Assembly: GCF_016808335.1 (NCBI RefSeq)
Contig: NC_053146.1
Location: 36,762,470-36,826,469 of the forward strand
Direction: 5' to 3'
Source: Panicum virgatum
Lineage: Eukaryota; Streptophyta; Magnoliopsida; Poales; Poaceae
Length of the DNA: 64,000 nt
How positions within the stretch are numbered: position 1 is the stretch's first letter; every line of letters starts with the position of its first letter. The translations under genes and the position numbers were made by a program. Positions 21,741-32,090 of the stretch are shown here, piece by piece. The notes beneath the pieces were generated by a model that ran no database searches, was not told the origin of the DNA, and saw only the letters and a program-made list of their open reading frames with translations.

Positions 21741-23003
21741 CTAAATTTCCTTCAAAGCTTGCAACCGCTTGTCACTCACCTCATCAATGTTGTCCATCAT
21801 CAAGTCATAGTAATCAACAGCAGTAAAATCATTTTGCTTAGCCAATCTATAAGCGTATAGATTCACCTCAACGGGCAAAACGGCATCTTGACCATATACA
21901 AGCTCAAAAGGAGTAACTTTAGTAGCACCATGTCTAGATATACGATGAGCCCATAATACTTCAGATAAATTCTCATGCCACTTCCTGGGATTCTCTTTTA
22001 TCTTCTTCTTGATAAGCTTTATCAAGATTTTATTACTAGACTCAGCCTGACCATTGGCCTGAGCATAGTATGGAGATAAATTGAGTATCTTGATCTTATG
22101 AGATTCTGTAAAATCACGCACCTCCTTTGAAATAAATGATGAATCTTGATCTGTCGTCAAAGTTTGAGGAATACCGAATCTATGAATAATATGCTCTGTA
22201 ATAAACTCAATTACCTCCCGATGTGTCATATTCTTCAAAGGAACTGCTTTGGTCCACTTAGTGAAATAATCTGTAGCAACCAACATGAAACGATGTCCCT
22301 TTGAAGAATGATGATTAATCTGACCAATGAAATCCAACCCCCAGCTTCTAAACAGCCATGGCTTGATTATAGTATGCAATAATGCAGCAGGCACCAACTG
22401 AACATTACCGAACCGCTGACATTCTTCACACCCTTTATAATATCTGAAATAATCTGTCGTCATAGTTGGCCAATAAAAATCGGCTCTCCTAAGTAACCAC
22501 TTTATTTTAGGAGCCGATGGATGTATACCATAGATGCCCTCATGAACTTCTCCCATAGCAACACGGGACTGATCAGAATCCAAACACTTGAGAAACACAT
22601 CTTTGGCGGCCCGACGATAAAGCTCGTCATCGATTAAAATAGATTTGAACACCAAACGCCGAATATTTCTCTCTGCACCATTGCCAGGGTCCTTTAAATA
22701 CATCACAATAGGCACCCTCCAATCAGCAACTTCGGCTTTCCCTTTGGAATTAGAAACAATGGCCGACTTGCTGTTTTCAGCAGTCTGACCGGTCAGACCG
22801 GTCTCTAGACTGGTCAGACCGGTCTGGGCGATCAGACCGGTCGTGGCATCCGGTCTGACCGGTTCGTCTAGAACCAGCAATTCGGCAATTGCTCGCATCG
22901 GCTTTCTCATGTTAAAATATTTTTTAGTAACATTGTAGTCAAATGCTTGCTGAATCAGAGCATTTGCCTTCTTATTACTATCTCTTGGAATATGTCGAAT
23001 CAC
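21741..23003 (-). CDS. Second Tat element integrase
   Basis: An open frame of 420 codons. The N-terminal third is the end of RNase H and a linker that includes the repeat-derived stretch TGLIAQTGLTSLETGLTGQT. Next comes the zinc-binding H-H-C-C motif (HEGIYGIH ... CEEC), then the catalytic core with D (GLDFIGQI), D (TDQDSSF) and E (QAESSNK). The block SEVLWAHRISRHGATKVTPF follows. It inserts the element cDNA into chromosomes. This frame looks complete through the core, but the upstream pol is frameshifted, so it is a fragment. Confidence 0.85.
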   Translation of the reverse strand: MIRHIPRDSNKKANALIQQAFDYNVTKKYFNMRKPMRAIAELLVLDEPVRPDATTGLIAQTGLTSLETGLTGQTAENSKSAIVSNSKGKAEVADWRVPIVMYLKDPGNGAERNIRRLVFKSILIDDELYRRAAKDVFLKCLDSDQSRVAMGEVHEGIYGIHPSAPKIKWLLRRADFYWPTMTTDYFRYYKGCEECQRFGNVQLVPAALLHTIIKPWLFRSWGLDFIGQINHHSSKGHRFMLVATDYFTKWTKAVPLKNMTHREVIEFITEHIIHRFGIPQTLTTDQDSSFISKEVRDFTESHKIKILNLSPYYAQANGQAESSNKILIKLIKKKIKENPRKWHENLSEVLWAHRISRHGATKVTPFELVYGQDAVLPVEVNLYAYRLAKQNDFTAVDYYDLMMDNIDEVSDKRLQALKEI

Positions 23004-23345
23004 AAATTCATCAAAGCAAAAAATAATATCAAGGCATCTACCAAGATATGCATTTAATTATCCATTGTAACATTGGCATACCTTGGATACTTGCTGCACC
23101 ACAAGAAATGAATCACCATAAGCTTCCACATGTTTAACACCCATTAATTCCGAGAATTCCAAACCAAATAGAAGTGGTTATTCGTGTGTTCCTCTTCCAA
23201 TCGGTTTGAGAACTCATAAATAGTGCCACTCGGAGAAATTAGAACAGCACTAATCCCTTGACCATTATCACAAACCGACCCATCAAAGAACAACTTTCAT
23301 GGCGTGCAAGTAACATAGTCGACTTCCAAATCATGCTCATCATTA
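23004..23345 (-). pseudogene. Additional (second) RNase H of the second Tat element
   Basis: Read on the - strand near 23300 to 23160, the residues FFDGSVCDNGQG, then AVLISPSGTIYEFSNRLEEE, match the start of the extra RNase H found only in Tat elements. The frame is broken several times, and only short pieces are open. Confidence 0.6.
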
Positions 23346-23347
23346 AT

Positions 23348-23758
23348 TTAATGTTCAATAATGAAATCCGCTACAATTTGACCTCTAACAGCTCTCAAAG
23401 ATTCATAGGCCAAATCATATTCAACAAGTGCATAGGCCCACTTTCTGATTCTACCACTCAAAAACGGCTTTTGAAGCATATGCTTAATAACATCGACTTG
23501 ACAAGTAACTATACAAGTACTTGATGAAAGATAATACTCCAACTTGGTACAAGTCTAATATAATGATAAGCATAATTTCTCAATAAATGTATACCTTATT
23601 TCCGCATCAATAAACCGTTGGCCAACATATGTGAAAATATACTCCTTCCCTTCGGTCTCTTGAGTCAAAACATCACCAATAACTTTGTCTTCCGCAGCCA
23701 CATAAAGCCTAAAATGAATACCTTTCTTAGGCGCCTTAAGAACTGGTGGTGAAGACAA
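23348..23758 (-). pseudogene. First RNase H of the second Tat element
   Basis: Two overlapping frames cover the conventional RNase H. The first holds PPVLKAPKKGIHFRLYVAAE and DVLTQETEGKEYIFTYVGQR. The second holds MLQKPFLSGRIRKWAYALVE and ADFIIEH. A frameshift near 23550 separates them. It would degrade RNA in the RNA:DNA hybrid during reverse transcription. Confidence 0.7.
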
Positions 23759-23793
23759 ATATTTCGTGATCTTCTTAAAAGCTTCTTGCTATT

Positions 23794-24885
23794 CTACCCC
23801 CAAGTAAATTCAGCTTCATCTTTCAACTGAATAATAGGAGTAAAAACATCTATCTTCCCAAACGAATTGGATATAAATCTTCTCAAGAAATTCACTTTGC
23901 CCAGAAACTTTTGCAAGTCCTTCTTGCAAGCAGGAGCCTCCACTTTTTTCATGGCTTCAATCATCTTTGGATCAATCTCTATGCCTTTCTCATGAATAAT
24001 GAAGGCCAAGAACTTTCCAGCCGATACACCAAAAGCACATTTGAGCGGGTTCATCTTCAATCCATACTGGCGCATCCTCTCAAGAACAAGTCTTAATTCA
24101 GCCAAATGATGACTCAAGCCGGTCGATTTAATTATAATATTATCAATATAGACCTCCAATATAATACCAAGTAAATCATGGAAGATCAAATTCATAGCTC
24201 TTTGATAAGTAGCATCGGCATTCTTTAATCCAAAAGTCATAACAACCCACTCGAACAAACCAACAAAACCAGGACATCTAAAGGCCGTTTTAGAGATATC
24301 TTCTTCGGCCATAAATATATGATTGTAACCCGCATTACTATCAAAAAAACTGATAACATGATGTCCTGAAGCCTCATTGATCAACATATCGGCTATAGGC
24401 ATAGGATATTCATCTTTAGGAGTAGCTTTATTAAGATCTCTAAAATCAATACAAACTCTAATCTTGCCCGAATCTTTCATTTCAACGGGCACAATACTAG
24501 AAATCCACTCTGCATAATGACAACACCGAATAAACCCAGCATCTAACAAATGATTAATTTCTTCTTTTATTCGGTCATACATAACGGGATTAAAATGCCT
24601 AGCATGTTGTTTATAAGGTCTAAAACCGGCCTTAATCGGCAGCCGATGCTCAACCAAATCACGACTCAAACCAGGCATCTCAGAATATTCCCATGCAAAA
24701 CAATCGATATATTCTTTTAACAACTTTATTAAATCGGCTTTAAAATCATCCGATAAATTTGCATTTACAAAAGTCGGCCTAGGAATAGAACCATCTCCAA
24801 TGTCTACTTTTTCTAAAGGATCGGCCGACGTAAAACATTGGCCTAACTTATCAAAGTCACCGAGGTCCTCAATGGCCTCGCACAT
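23794..24885 (-). CDS. Second Tat element reverse transcriptase
   Basis: An open frame of 363 codons covering RT: the finger block (LLKEYIDCFAWEYSEMPGLS), CIDFRDLNKATPKDEYPMP, the palm with HHVISFFDSNAGYNHIFMAE (first catalytic Asp kept), MTFGLKNADATYQRAMN and the catalytic box, which here reads YIDN instead of YIDD. It is followed by the thumb and connection (MNPLKCAFGVSAGKFLAF). The Asp to Asn change in the box removes a metal-binding residue, so this copy should be inactive. It is a polyprotein fragment with no real own start. Confidence 0.85.
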   Translation of the reverse strand: MCEAIEDLGDFDKLGQCFTSADPLEKVDIGDGSIPRPTFVNANLSDDFKADLIKLLKEYIDCFAWEYSEMPGLSRDLVEHRLPIKAGFRPYKQHARHFNPVMYDRIKEEINHLLDAGFIRCCHYAEWISSIVPVEMKDSGKIRVCIDFRDLNKATPKDEYPMPIADMLINEASGHHVISFFDSNAGYNHIFMAEEDISKTAFRCPGFVGLFEWVVMTFGLKNADATYQRAMNLIFHDLLGIILEVYIDNIIIKSTGLSHHLAELRLVLERMRQYGLKMNPLKCAFGVSAGKFLAFIIHEKGIEIDPKMIEAMKKVEAPACKKDLQKFLGKVNFLRRFISNSFGKIDVFTPIIQLKDEAEFTWG

Positions 24886-25026
24886 ATCGTTCGTCTTTGC
24901 CCGATAGTGCTCAATGCGTTCCTACAACCAGTCTACGCTGGACCGGTCTAACTGATCTAACGCACCGGTCTGACCGATCAGAGGCTGCGGTCTGACCGGT
25001 CGGCTCTGTGCTGTCGCCCTGCTGCA

Positions 25027-25527
25027 TCATAGAAGTAAATGTATTCGATTCTCCATCGGCTTTAAGACAGCAGATACAAAACCCTCCTTGGTGCAACTGA
25101 TCAAGTCATAATCGGTCAAGTGCAGGCCCGATAAGCACTTGATGTTATCATGTGTACCAACGAACTCGGAATCGGCGGTTGCAATGAAAGAATATGCATC
25201 ACCATGCACTACTTCAATTTCATCACCGATCCACCGAATAAGAAACTGATGCAAGGAAGATGGCACACATTGATTGGCATGAATCCAATCACGTCCAAGT
25301 ATAAGACTAAAATTACCTTGCACCTCGGAGACGAAGAATGCTATGGCAATCGTCTTGCTCCCAATGGTCAGCTCCATTGAAGCAACCCCGTTGGCACCAA
25401 TGGGATCACCCCCTCCAACGCTGCTGACCGTCATTTTGGTCTTGATCATCTCTTCGACTGTCCCGCCAAGCTTCTTGTACAATAAATAGGGCATCAAGTT
25501 CCCAATTGCCCCACTATCCACGAGCAT
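25027..25527 (-). CDS. Second Tat element aspartic protease
   Basis: The frame opens at the active-site motif MLVDSGAIGNLMPY and continues with a flap-like VSSVGGGDPIGANGVASMEL and the block LILGRDWIHANQCVPSSLHQ, typical of retropepsins in plant Ty3/gypsy elements. It is in the same frame as the downstream RT (24885), separated by stops near 24900-25027. The open frame starts at the catalytic Asp region only because the preceding frame is broken. Confidence 0.75.
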   Translation of the reverse strand: MLVDSGAIGNLMPYLLYKKLGGTVEEMIKTKMTVSSVGGGDPIGANGVASMELTIGSKTIAIAFFVSEVQGNFSLILGRDWIHANQCVPSSLHQFLIRWIGDEIEVVHGDAYSFIATADSEFVGTHDNIKCLSGLHLTDYDLISCTKEGFVSAVLKPMENRIHLLL

Positions 25528-27037
25528 ACGAGAAACTGGCTTCCCATTGATATGCCCCTCATATAGAGAGTTTTCAAATGATTATCTGACTCTTTGGGAT
25601 TCTGAAATATAGCCTCGCGTGGCCCAAAGTCCAGATGAGCAGTCTCCTCCTCCGGAATCACCAAGTAATCAAAAAAGCGCACAACATTGATCTCCATATT
25701 GGTGTGTTCTGGAGATGCTTCATAATCCACCAGCTCCTCATCTTCTGCTGTTGAAGGCGCTGTTGGAACCTTTGATACGCTCGGAGCCGAAGTGGGAACT
25801 CCTTCGGCTTTCTGCTCAGTCTCAGGGTAGACCGGTCTGACCGGTTGCTCTGAGCGGTCAGACCGGTCCGAGACACCGGTCAGACCGGTCGGCTGGAGCG
25901 GTCCGACCGGTCGGCTGGAGCGGTCCGACCGGTCCTGTAGGCTGGTCAGCTGCTTTAACCTGCCACATCTTGCCTTGAGGGATCCTTGGTCTGTACTTCT
26001 CGAATTGCTCATCCCTCAACTTTTCCGACTCCTTTTCCTTCTGTTCTTGGCGGCGAAGGCGCTGCAACCTTGTCTTTTGAGTATGTGTCAACCCCGCGGA
26101 CACCACCTAGGCTGAAAATACTTCTCCTTATCTTGATTCTTGGGGTTGCTATTGCTAGCCTCATGATCATTGGCAAACACAAGTTTCTGAGAAGCATCGA
26201 CCAATTTCTCAATGATCATCGGTCTCTTTTGTGCATCTTGAGCCTTGTCTTTCCCATCTTCAACTTGCACAACATTAGCAGCTGGAGCCTTCTCAGAATC
26301 AACTTGCATTGGCTCTGGTTCGTCCTTCTTTTCCTTGATGCAGTACTCTTGACGCATAGGACGAACTTGGGCTGGCCTCTGTTGAGACCGGTCGGAGTGG
26401 ACCGGTCTGACCGGTCCGGGATTTTGCCCCTGACCGAATTGGCTTTGCCCCAATCGATCGTGAACCAGCTGCTTCAACCTGTCAAACAGAGGTCCTCTAG
26501 AACTTCCCTCCCCCTAGAAGTGTGGTGGATATGGCATCGGGTAACATTGCATCCGAAATCCCCTATGCTCCCATGCGGGAAACTGAGAATCCGACGCCGG
26601 TGTAGCCCATGGCATAGTAGCATACGTCGGCTGCATCTGTTGAGGAGGGAACAAGGTAACCACATCACCTCTGCGCTTGTTTGATTCTCCCCTAGGAGAT
26701 GAAGGTGCGCCTTGATGCGGAGGTGACCTCGGTCTCTTTTTTAAGGGCCGATCATTTCGAACAGCCTTTGAGTACTTGTTCAGCAACTGTCCAAAGGTGG
26801 GCTTCTGATTTGCAAGCTTGCCCTGCACCTTTGGCTGGTTTGTCTTCCATGTACCCACTTCCGGACGTTTAGGCTTAAACGTCTGGGGCTGACTGCCAGG
26901 GCGGTCTGACCGGCCACCAGGACCGGTCTGACCGGTCGGATCAACCGGTCTGACTGGTCTCGGCTGAGCAGCAGACCGGTCGCCTGAAGAAGAACCTTTT
27001 TGCCCCCGAGTGTACGAGGCTTAAGTATGATCCTCAT
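25494..27037 (-). pseudogene. Second Tat element gag-pol linker with palindrome-encoded repeats
   Basis: Several overlapping short frames cover a low-complexity region. Within it the GACCGGTC palindromes are translated as runs such as TGLTGVSDRSDRSEQPVRPV, depending on frame. Between them are charged or proline-rich pieces (EKESEKLRDEQFEKYRPRIP; KRPRSPPHQGAPSSPRGESN). No domain was recognised. Frame changes occur near 25860, 26090 and 26500. Confidence 0.5.
25829..25943. repeat. Densest cluster of GACCGGTC palindromes
   Basis: Within 115 bp there are several copies of the type gGTCaGACCGGTC or gGTCcGACCGGTC, in both orientations. Similar clusters lie at 22783-22865, 24940-25005, 26384-26425, 26905-26985, 28510-28601, and in both LTRs (about 20930-20970 and 45650-45690). 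All are inside the second Tat element. Confidence 0.85.
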
Positions 27038-27147
27038 ATTCTTCTTCCCATTAGGAGCTTTCTCCTAAATCACTTCCCTGGCCAGAATCTTGTTATCAAC
27101 AGTCAACGGCCTTTCATCACCAATGATCACGTTCTTGCACTTTGCTC

Positions 27148-27453
27148 CTAGGCTTGATCCGGCCGAATGAGTACCTTGGAGTTATTGAGATCAATGGTAT
27201 GCACATGGAATGGAGTTTTGTCTATCTTCATCTCTGGAAAGGTCAATCGTCCTTCATTAATGGCCGATTGTACCTGTTGACAAAACACATTACAATCATT
27301 TATTGCATGAGATGAAGAATTATGAAATTTGCAATAAGCACGCCGCTTTAGCTCCTTAAGCGGTGGTATAACATGAGTAATTTTCAAATGCCCAAGTCTT
27401 AACAATTCATTAAAAATACGATCGCACTTGGACACATCGAAAGTAAATTTCAT
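27148..27453 (-). pseudogene. Second Tat element gag, nucleocapsid-like part
   Basis: The block YCKFHNSSSHAINDC is a C-x2-H-type Cys/His motif seen in plant gag proteins of this group, followed by CQQVQSAINEGRLTFPEM. It is out of frame with the capsid part (27752-28372) and with the linker. Confidence 0.6.
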
Positions 27454-27751
27454 CTCCTTTCGCCGATTCTTTTGAGTCGGCTTGAGAGATGCACAAGAAC
27501 ATGGTTTGGCTGAAGCGGGCCAAACAAACTCAGTAGCATATACCTCCTTATCCTCATCGTCCGATGAATTGAAATCATATTCAACAATATGCGTGTTTGA
27601 ACAATGGGACTTGTAGGTATCTTTTTTCTTTTTAAATTTTGTCTCTTGGCCTAAAGCTCTTACTTGAAGCTGATTTAAAGAATAATAACTTGAACTATCA
27701 AGCTTAGCTTCTCTCTATAACTAGAACGTAAACCCGCAAGAGCTAAATCGA

Positions 27752-28372
27752 TCAAATCTTTTTCAGAAAGTGACAAATTAAAGTATCGGTTTTTGATATC
27801 TTTAAATCTCTTAAAATACTCATAGATAGATTCATCTCTACCTGTTTAACTGATGTTAAGTCTGCCAACTTAGTTTTGTTATCCCCGCTATAAAAGTGAT
27901 CATGAAACTTTTGCTCTAATTCATCCCAAGAACGAATTGAGTTCGGGGCTAACGACGAAAACCAAGAGAAAGCAGTTCCAGTCAAAGATAAAGAAAATAA
28001 ATGAACACGCAAAGGCTTACTAGAACCAGCCTCCCCAAGTTGAACGATATATCGGCTGATATGCTCCCAAGTGGACCAGTTATCGTCACCGCTAAACTTG
28101 ACAAAATCGGGAACACGCCAACCAGCGGGGTAAGGAATCAAATCGAAAGCATCAACATACGGCCTTTGGTAAAGCCGACTCCTACCCACGTCTAAACCGA
28201 GTTTAGACTTGAACATACTGGCCAGATCCTCTCTCATCCTAAGAAGATCGGCCTCATAGTTGCCAGTAGATGTTTGGCCTAAATGATGTGTCGCAGGATC
28301 AGTAGTGGACATCGTTTGTGTGGCGTATTGTGGATTTGACTTAAGCCGATCATCCCAAACATCCTTGGGCAA
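27752..28372 (-). pseudogene. Second Tat element gag, capsid part
   Basis: This contains the retrotransposon gag block: WRVPDFVKFSGDDNWSTWEH, LRVHLFSLSLTGTAFSWF, PNSIRSWDELEQKFHDHFYS and TKLADLTSVKQ. The frame ends at a frameshift near 27850-27760. The N-terminal part continues towards 28601, where the Sirevirus is inserted, and resumes at 44998. Confidence 0.75.
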
Positions 28373-28596
28373 TGGTGGAGGAAATGGGGTTCCCCGTATG
28401 ACTTCGTAGTATATGGCGGCACAAACTCTGCCAATTCTTCTTCCAGGCTAGGGGCAGCCGAAGTAGGAAGAGGCGCGAGTGGTGACTGTGATGCAGAACT
28501 GAGCACCATGGCACCGGTTTGACTGGTCTGAGCGACTGGTCTGACCGGTCCAGCCGCCGAGGCACCGATCTGACCGGTTGGCTGGACCGATCGGAC

Positions 28597-28601
28597 CGGT
28601 T
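28597..28601. repeat. Target duplication CCGGT, left copy of the Sirevirus
   Basis: The bases ccggt immediately precede the LTR start (tgtaggg at 28602) and recur at 44998-45002 directly after cctttca. The duplication proves that 28602-44997 is one insertion. Confidence 0.93.
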
Positions 28602-29646
28602 GTAGGGTCGAGATGGCGGACTAGAGGGGGGGGGGTGAATAGTCCTTTATAAAACTAATTGCGCTGCCTAACCGAAACTTATGTCGAATTGAAACTATTC
28701 GCTTAGCCAAGACTTCACCCCTCTAATTATGACTCTAAGGCACCTCCAAAAAGATCCTACACAAAGAAAATAGAGTGCCAAGCTAGCAAGAGCTCTCCTA
28801 ACAATTCTAATGCCAAGCCACACAAGTCTAAGCACTAGTACTTCACAAACCGGGGGAGCTCCTACACAATTCTAATAAGCAAAAGCACAAAGCCAAACCT
28901 AAGCTCACTAGATGCTCAAGGACAAGGATACACAATCCAAATCCAAGAGCTCAACTTGCTTAGCTACACAATCTAAGCAAGAGCAACTAATTAAGCTACA
29001 CAAGCTAACTAGTTACACTAGAGAGCAACTACACAAGCACAAGATATAGATGAATATAAATACAAGGCTTGTGATTTGGTGAATGCAAACCACCGAGAAG
29101 AGTAGACAAAATTGACACGGTGATTTTTATCCCGAGGTTCACTTGGTTGCCACTAAGCTAATCCCTGTTGAGACAAGCTCCAAGGTTGCCGCCGATCCTC
29201 TTGCTAGTGGTGACTCTCAAGTCACACTCTCCCACGTGGAGTGCTCACACCGAGCTCTAGCACATGATCCGGACGAATCACTTGTTGCTCTTCATGCCTT
29301 GCTCAACTAGAGTTGCTCTTCGAGGCTCCCGCGGGGTGAGCACAATACCCCTCACAATCTCTTCTCCAGAGCACCGCACAATCTTCTTGCGGGCTTCAAC
29401 GGAGCCTCTTGCCACCAAGCCGTCTAGGAGGTGGCAACCTCCAAGAGTAACAAGCACACCGGCTTGCAACACGATCACCTAGTGCCACTCGATGCAATCT
29501 CTCAAAGCAATCGTACTAGAATCGCTCTCTCACTCGATCGGATGATTACTATCAAGTTAGAGTGAGTAGAGGGCTCTCAAGTACTCTCACACATGGACAC
29601 TAAGTCCCCAAGGTGCTCAGCAACCTCAAATGGCCGGCCACACCCT

Positions 29647-29656
29647 CTATTTATAG
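29647..29656 (-). promoter_or_regulatory. TATA box of the Sirevirus 3' LTR
   Basis: It reads ctataaatag on the - strand, just downstream in the sense direction of the palindrome cluster. The equivalent copy in the other LTR is at 38972-38981. Confidence 0.55.
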
Positions 29657-29708
29657 AGGGAGGCCCCAAACTAGCCGTTACACTCAAATCCCATGAAAAC
29701 AGAGTTTT

Positions 29709-30231
29709 CGCGGACTGTCCGCCTCACAGAGACCGGACCGTCAGCCATTCAAAACCAACGGCTAGATCTGCAATGATTATGTGTCAGAGTCGACCGTTAG
29801 AGCCCCGGGCGGACTGTCCGTACCCCTGGGGCGGACCGTCCGCGGTTCAAAACTTCGAACCAACCGATTTGCAAACGTCTCTGACTAAATCTAGATGTGA
29901 CCGGCAGACTGTCCGCACCCCAGGGGCGGACGGTCCACCGTTCGAAAAGTGAGCACACACAGAAACCGCAGTGTTTCTGTCCCAGAATTTTCAGTAGGAG
30001 GCAGACCGTCCGCCCCCATGGGCCGGACCGTCCGCAGTACAATTTGAACACCCAAGACAGAACAACCAAGTTTCTGCTCCCGTTTCAGCTTTTAAAGGCG
30101 GACCGTCCGCCCCCATGGACCGGACGGTCCGCAGTTCATTTTGGACCACCAACAGAGCCAAAAACGGTTCTGTATGAGCACATCCGAGATAATGGCGGAA
30201 CGTCCACCCCCCAGGAGCGGACCGTCCGCTG
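29709..30231. repeat. Cluster of GCGGACNGTCCGC palindromes in the Sirevirus LTR
   Basis: About a dozen exact or near copies of a 13-base palindrome are spaced tens of bases apart, often in facing pairs. The same cluster is at 39034-39556 in the other LTR. A cluster of conserved palindromes upstream of the TATA box is a known Sirevirus LTR trait. Confidence 0.85.
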
Positions 30232-31282
30232 GTCTATTTCTAGCAGAAAAGTACCTCGGTAAAACGCCCATAACTCTTAGCTCCAATGTCCAAATTTGGT
30301 GATCTTGGACTCTATGGAAAGCTTATTCAGAGGGCTACATAACCCAACTGAATATTTGATCCAAAACACAATGGATCAAAGCAGTATTTCACTCCAAGAG
30401 CCAACCTAATCTCCGAAGAACACCGAAAAACCTTTCTTGCTTCCCCAAGTTGATAAACATCAACTCCAACTCTTTCTCCTTTGCAAATGTGCCAACAACA
30501 CCACATGAACAACACCATGTGCATGTGTGTTAGCATTTCACAAATGTTTTCAAAGGATTTTCACTTGATCTTACCATGCCACTCGATCCTAGCAACATCG
30601 CAATGTTAGATCGCTCAAGTGGCACTAGATGACCGATATGCAAACAAGTTTGCCCCTCTTGATAGTACGGCCATCTATCCTAAATCCGGTCATGCACTTC
30701 TCTACACAACCTTTGACTGGTGAATTGAAATGCCCTACAAGTCATACCTTTGCCTTGCGCATTCCATTTCATCTTCCCAAATGTTGATGCCATACAAACA
30801 CCAAACTCCATCAAGCCTTTTGATCATCATCATGAGTCAACACTTGGCTTGATCTTTTTTGAATGATATGATCCACTCCATATTATCACATGACCTCTTT
30901 GGTTCATCGATCTTGACCTTGCTCGCTCTTCACCGTTGCCTCGGTCCATCGGCGCCAAATCTTGCCCAAGCTTCACCGCCTCGCGGTCCCTCGCTTCAAA
31001 GCCTTGACTTGCTCTTCTCCATTGCAACCGGTCCATCAAGCCAAGCCTTGTCTTGATCTTCTCCACTTTGGTCACATAACTCCATGTCATGTCTCATATG
31101 CAATGAGCTCCTCGATCACACTATATGAGCATAGCATCAACCCTTAGCCATTTCTTCTCCATGACACATGTTGCTCATACTAGTGTCTTTGTGTGGACTA
31201 ATCTCCTGTGTATCTCAACATAAACACTTATTAGTCCACCTAAGTTGTCACTCAATTACCAAAACCAAAAAAGGGCCTTTCA

Positions 31283-31297
31283 ATCTCCCCCCTTTTT
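31283..31297 (-). promoter_or_regulatory. Polypurine tract of the Sirevirus
   Basis: The sequence AAAAAGGGGGGAGAT on the - strand directly abuts the 3' LTR start TGAAAGG. It primes plus-strand synthesis in such elements. Confidence 0.8.
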
Positions 31298-32090
31298 GGT
31301 AATTGATGACAACTCTACAAAGATATGGAAATTAAGCATATTCCAAGCTAGCACTTCACACACGTGTAAATAGCTAACTTGGTTTGGATTTTATGTTTCT
31401 TATCCACCATTAAGACCACTTGTAAAAGATTGGATAAGCACCATAAAAATCCGACTTGGTAGTGATAACTCCCCCTACATGTGTGCTCAAGAGATTTGGT
31501 TTTAAACTCACACACATGCATAAATATGAAATTTGTGGGATTGTTATCACTACTAAGTGATGCTAAGGTATACAGGATAAACCTTTAAAGCGTGATACTA
31601 ATTAGAGTTGCATCCTTGAAGCTCATTCCTTAGCATCAATGAGTAACTAGACATTCATCAAAAACTCAAGATACCTCATGAGATCAACAATATTAGCAAG
31701 GCTCTAGATTCACTTGTAAAAAAATGTCTAGCTATAATCTATGCATGCTAGTTATCCAATCATCAATCAAGTTCTATGACTAGCATACATCACACACAAG
31801 CAATGCATATATAAATTTTAAAACTTATGCAAATGCAAGCAAGCACATGAATATGCACATATCAAATGCAAACAACCAAGATCATGAGTTTGCTCCCCCT
31901 ACTTGTGTGCTCCTCTTGTCCAAGAATATTGATCCTCCTCAATATTGCTCCTCTTGATCCATGTTCATGATCGCACTCTCATCTCATCTCCCCCATAACT
32001 CCAAGGATAGTTCATATCTTTGTTCATTCCTCTCCCCCTTTGTCATCAATGACCATAAAAAGGGTCGAAACCACATGAAATTGTCCATGT

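Larger units (their letters stand above)
28602..31282 (-). repeat. 3' LTR of the Sirevirus
   Basis: A 2681-bp LTR with ends TGTAGG and CTTTCA on the + strand. The terminal motif ctagagggggggggg followed by tgaatag lies at its left end. The TATA motif is at 29647-29656 (- strand). A cluster of GCGGACNGTCCGC palindromes occupies 29709-30231. The homologous sequence at 37929 onwards differs only by scattered substitutions and by the length of the G run. Confidence 0.93.

Noticed and set aside
29264..29482. Frame repeated in both Sirevirus LTRs (29264-29482 and 38589-38807) that might suggest a conserved protein
   Set aside because: The two copies are the same LTR sequence; conservation reflects recent LTR duplication and not protein selection.
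29709..30231. Regularly spaced palindromic repeats resembling a CRISPR array
   Set aside because: The organism is a plant. The repeats are 13-base palindromes at irregular spacing inside an LTR with TATA box, PBS and TSD.
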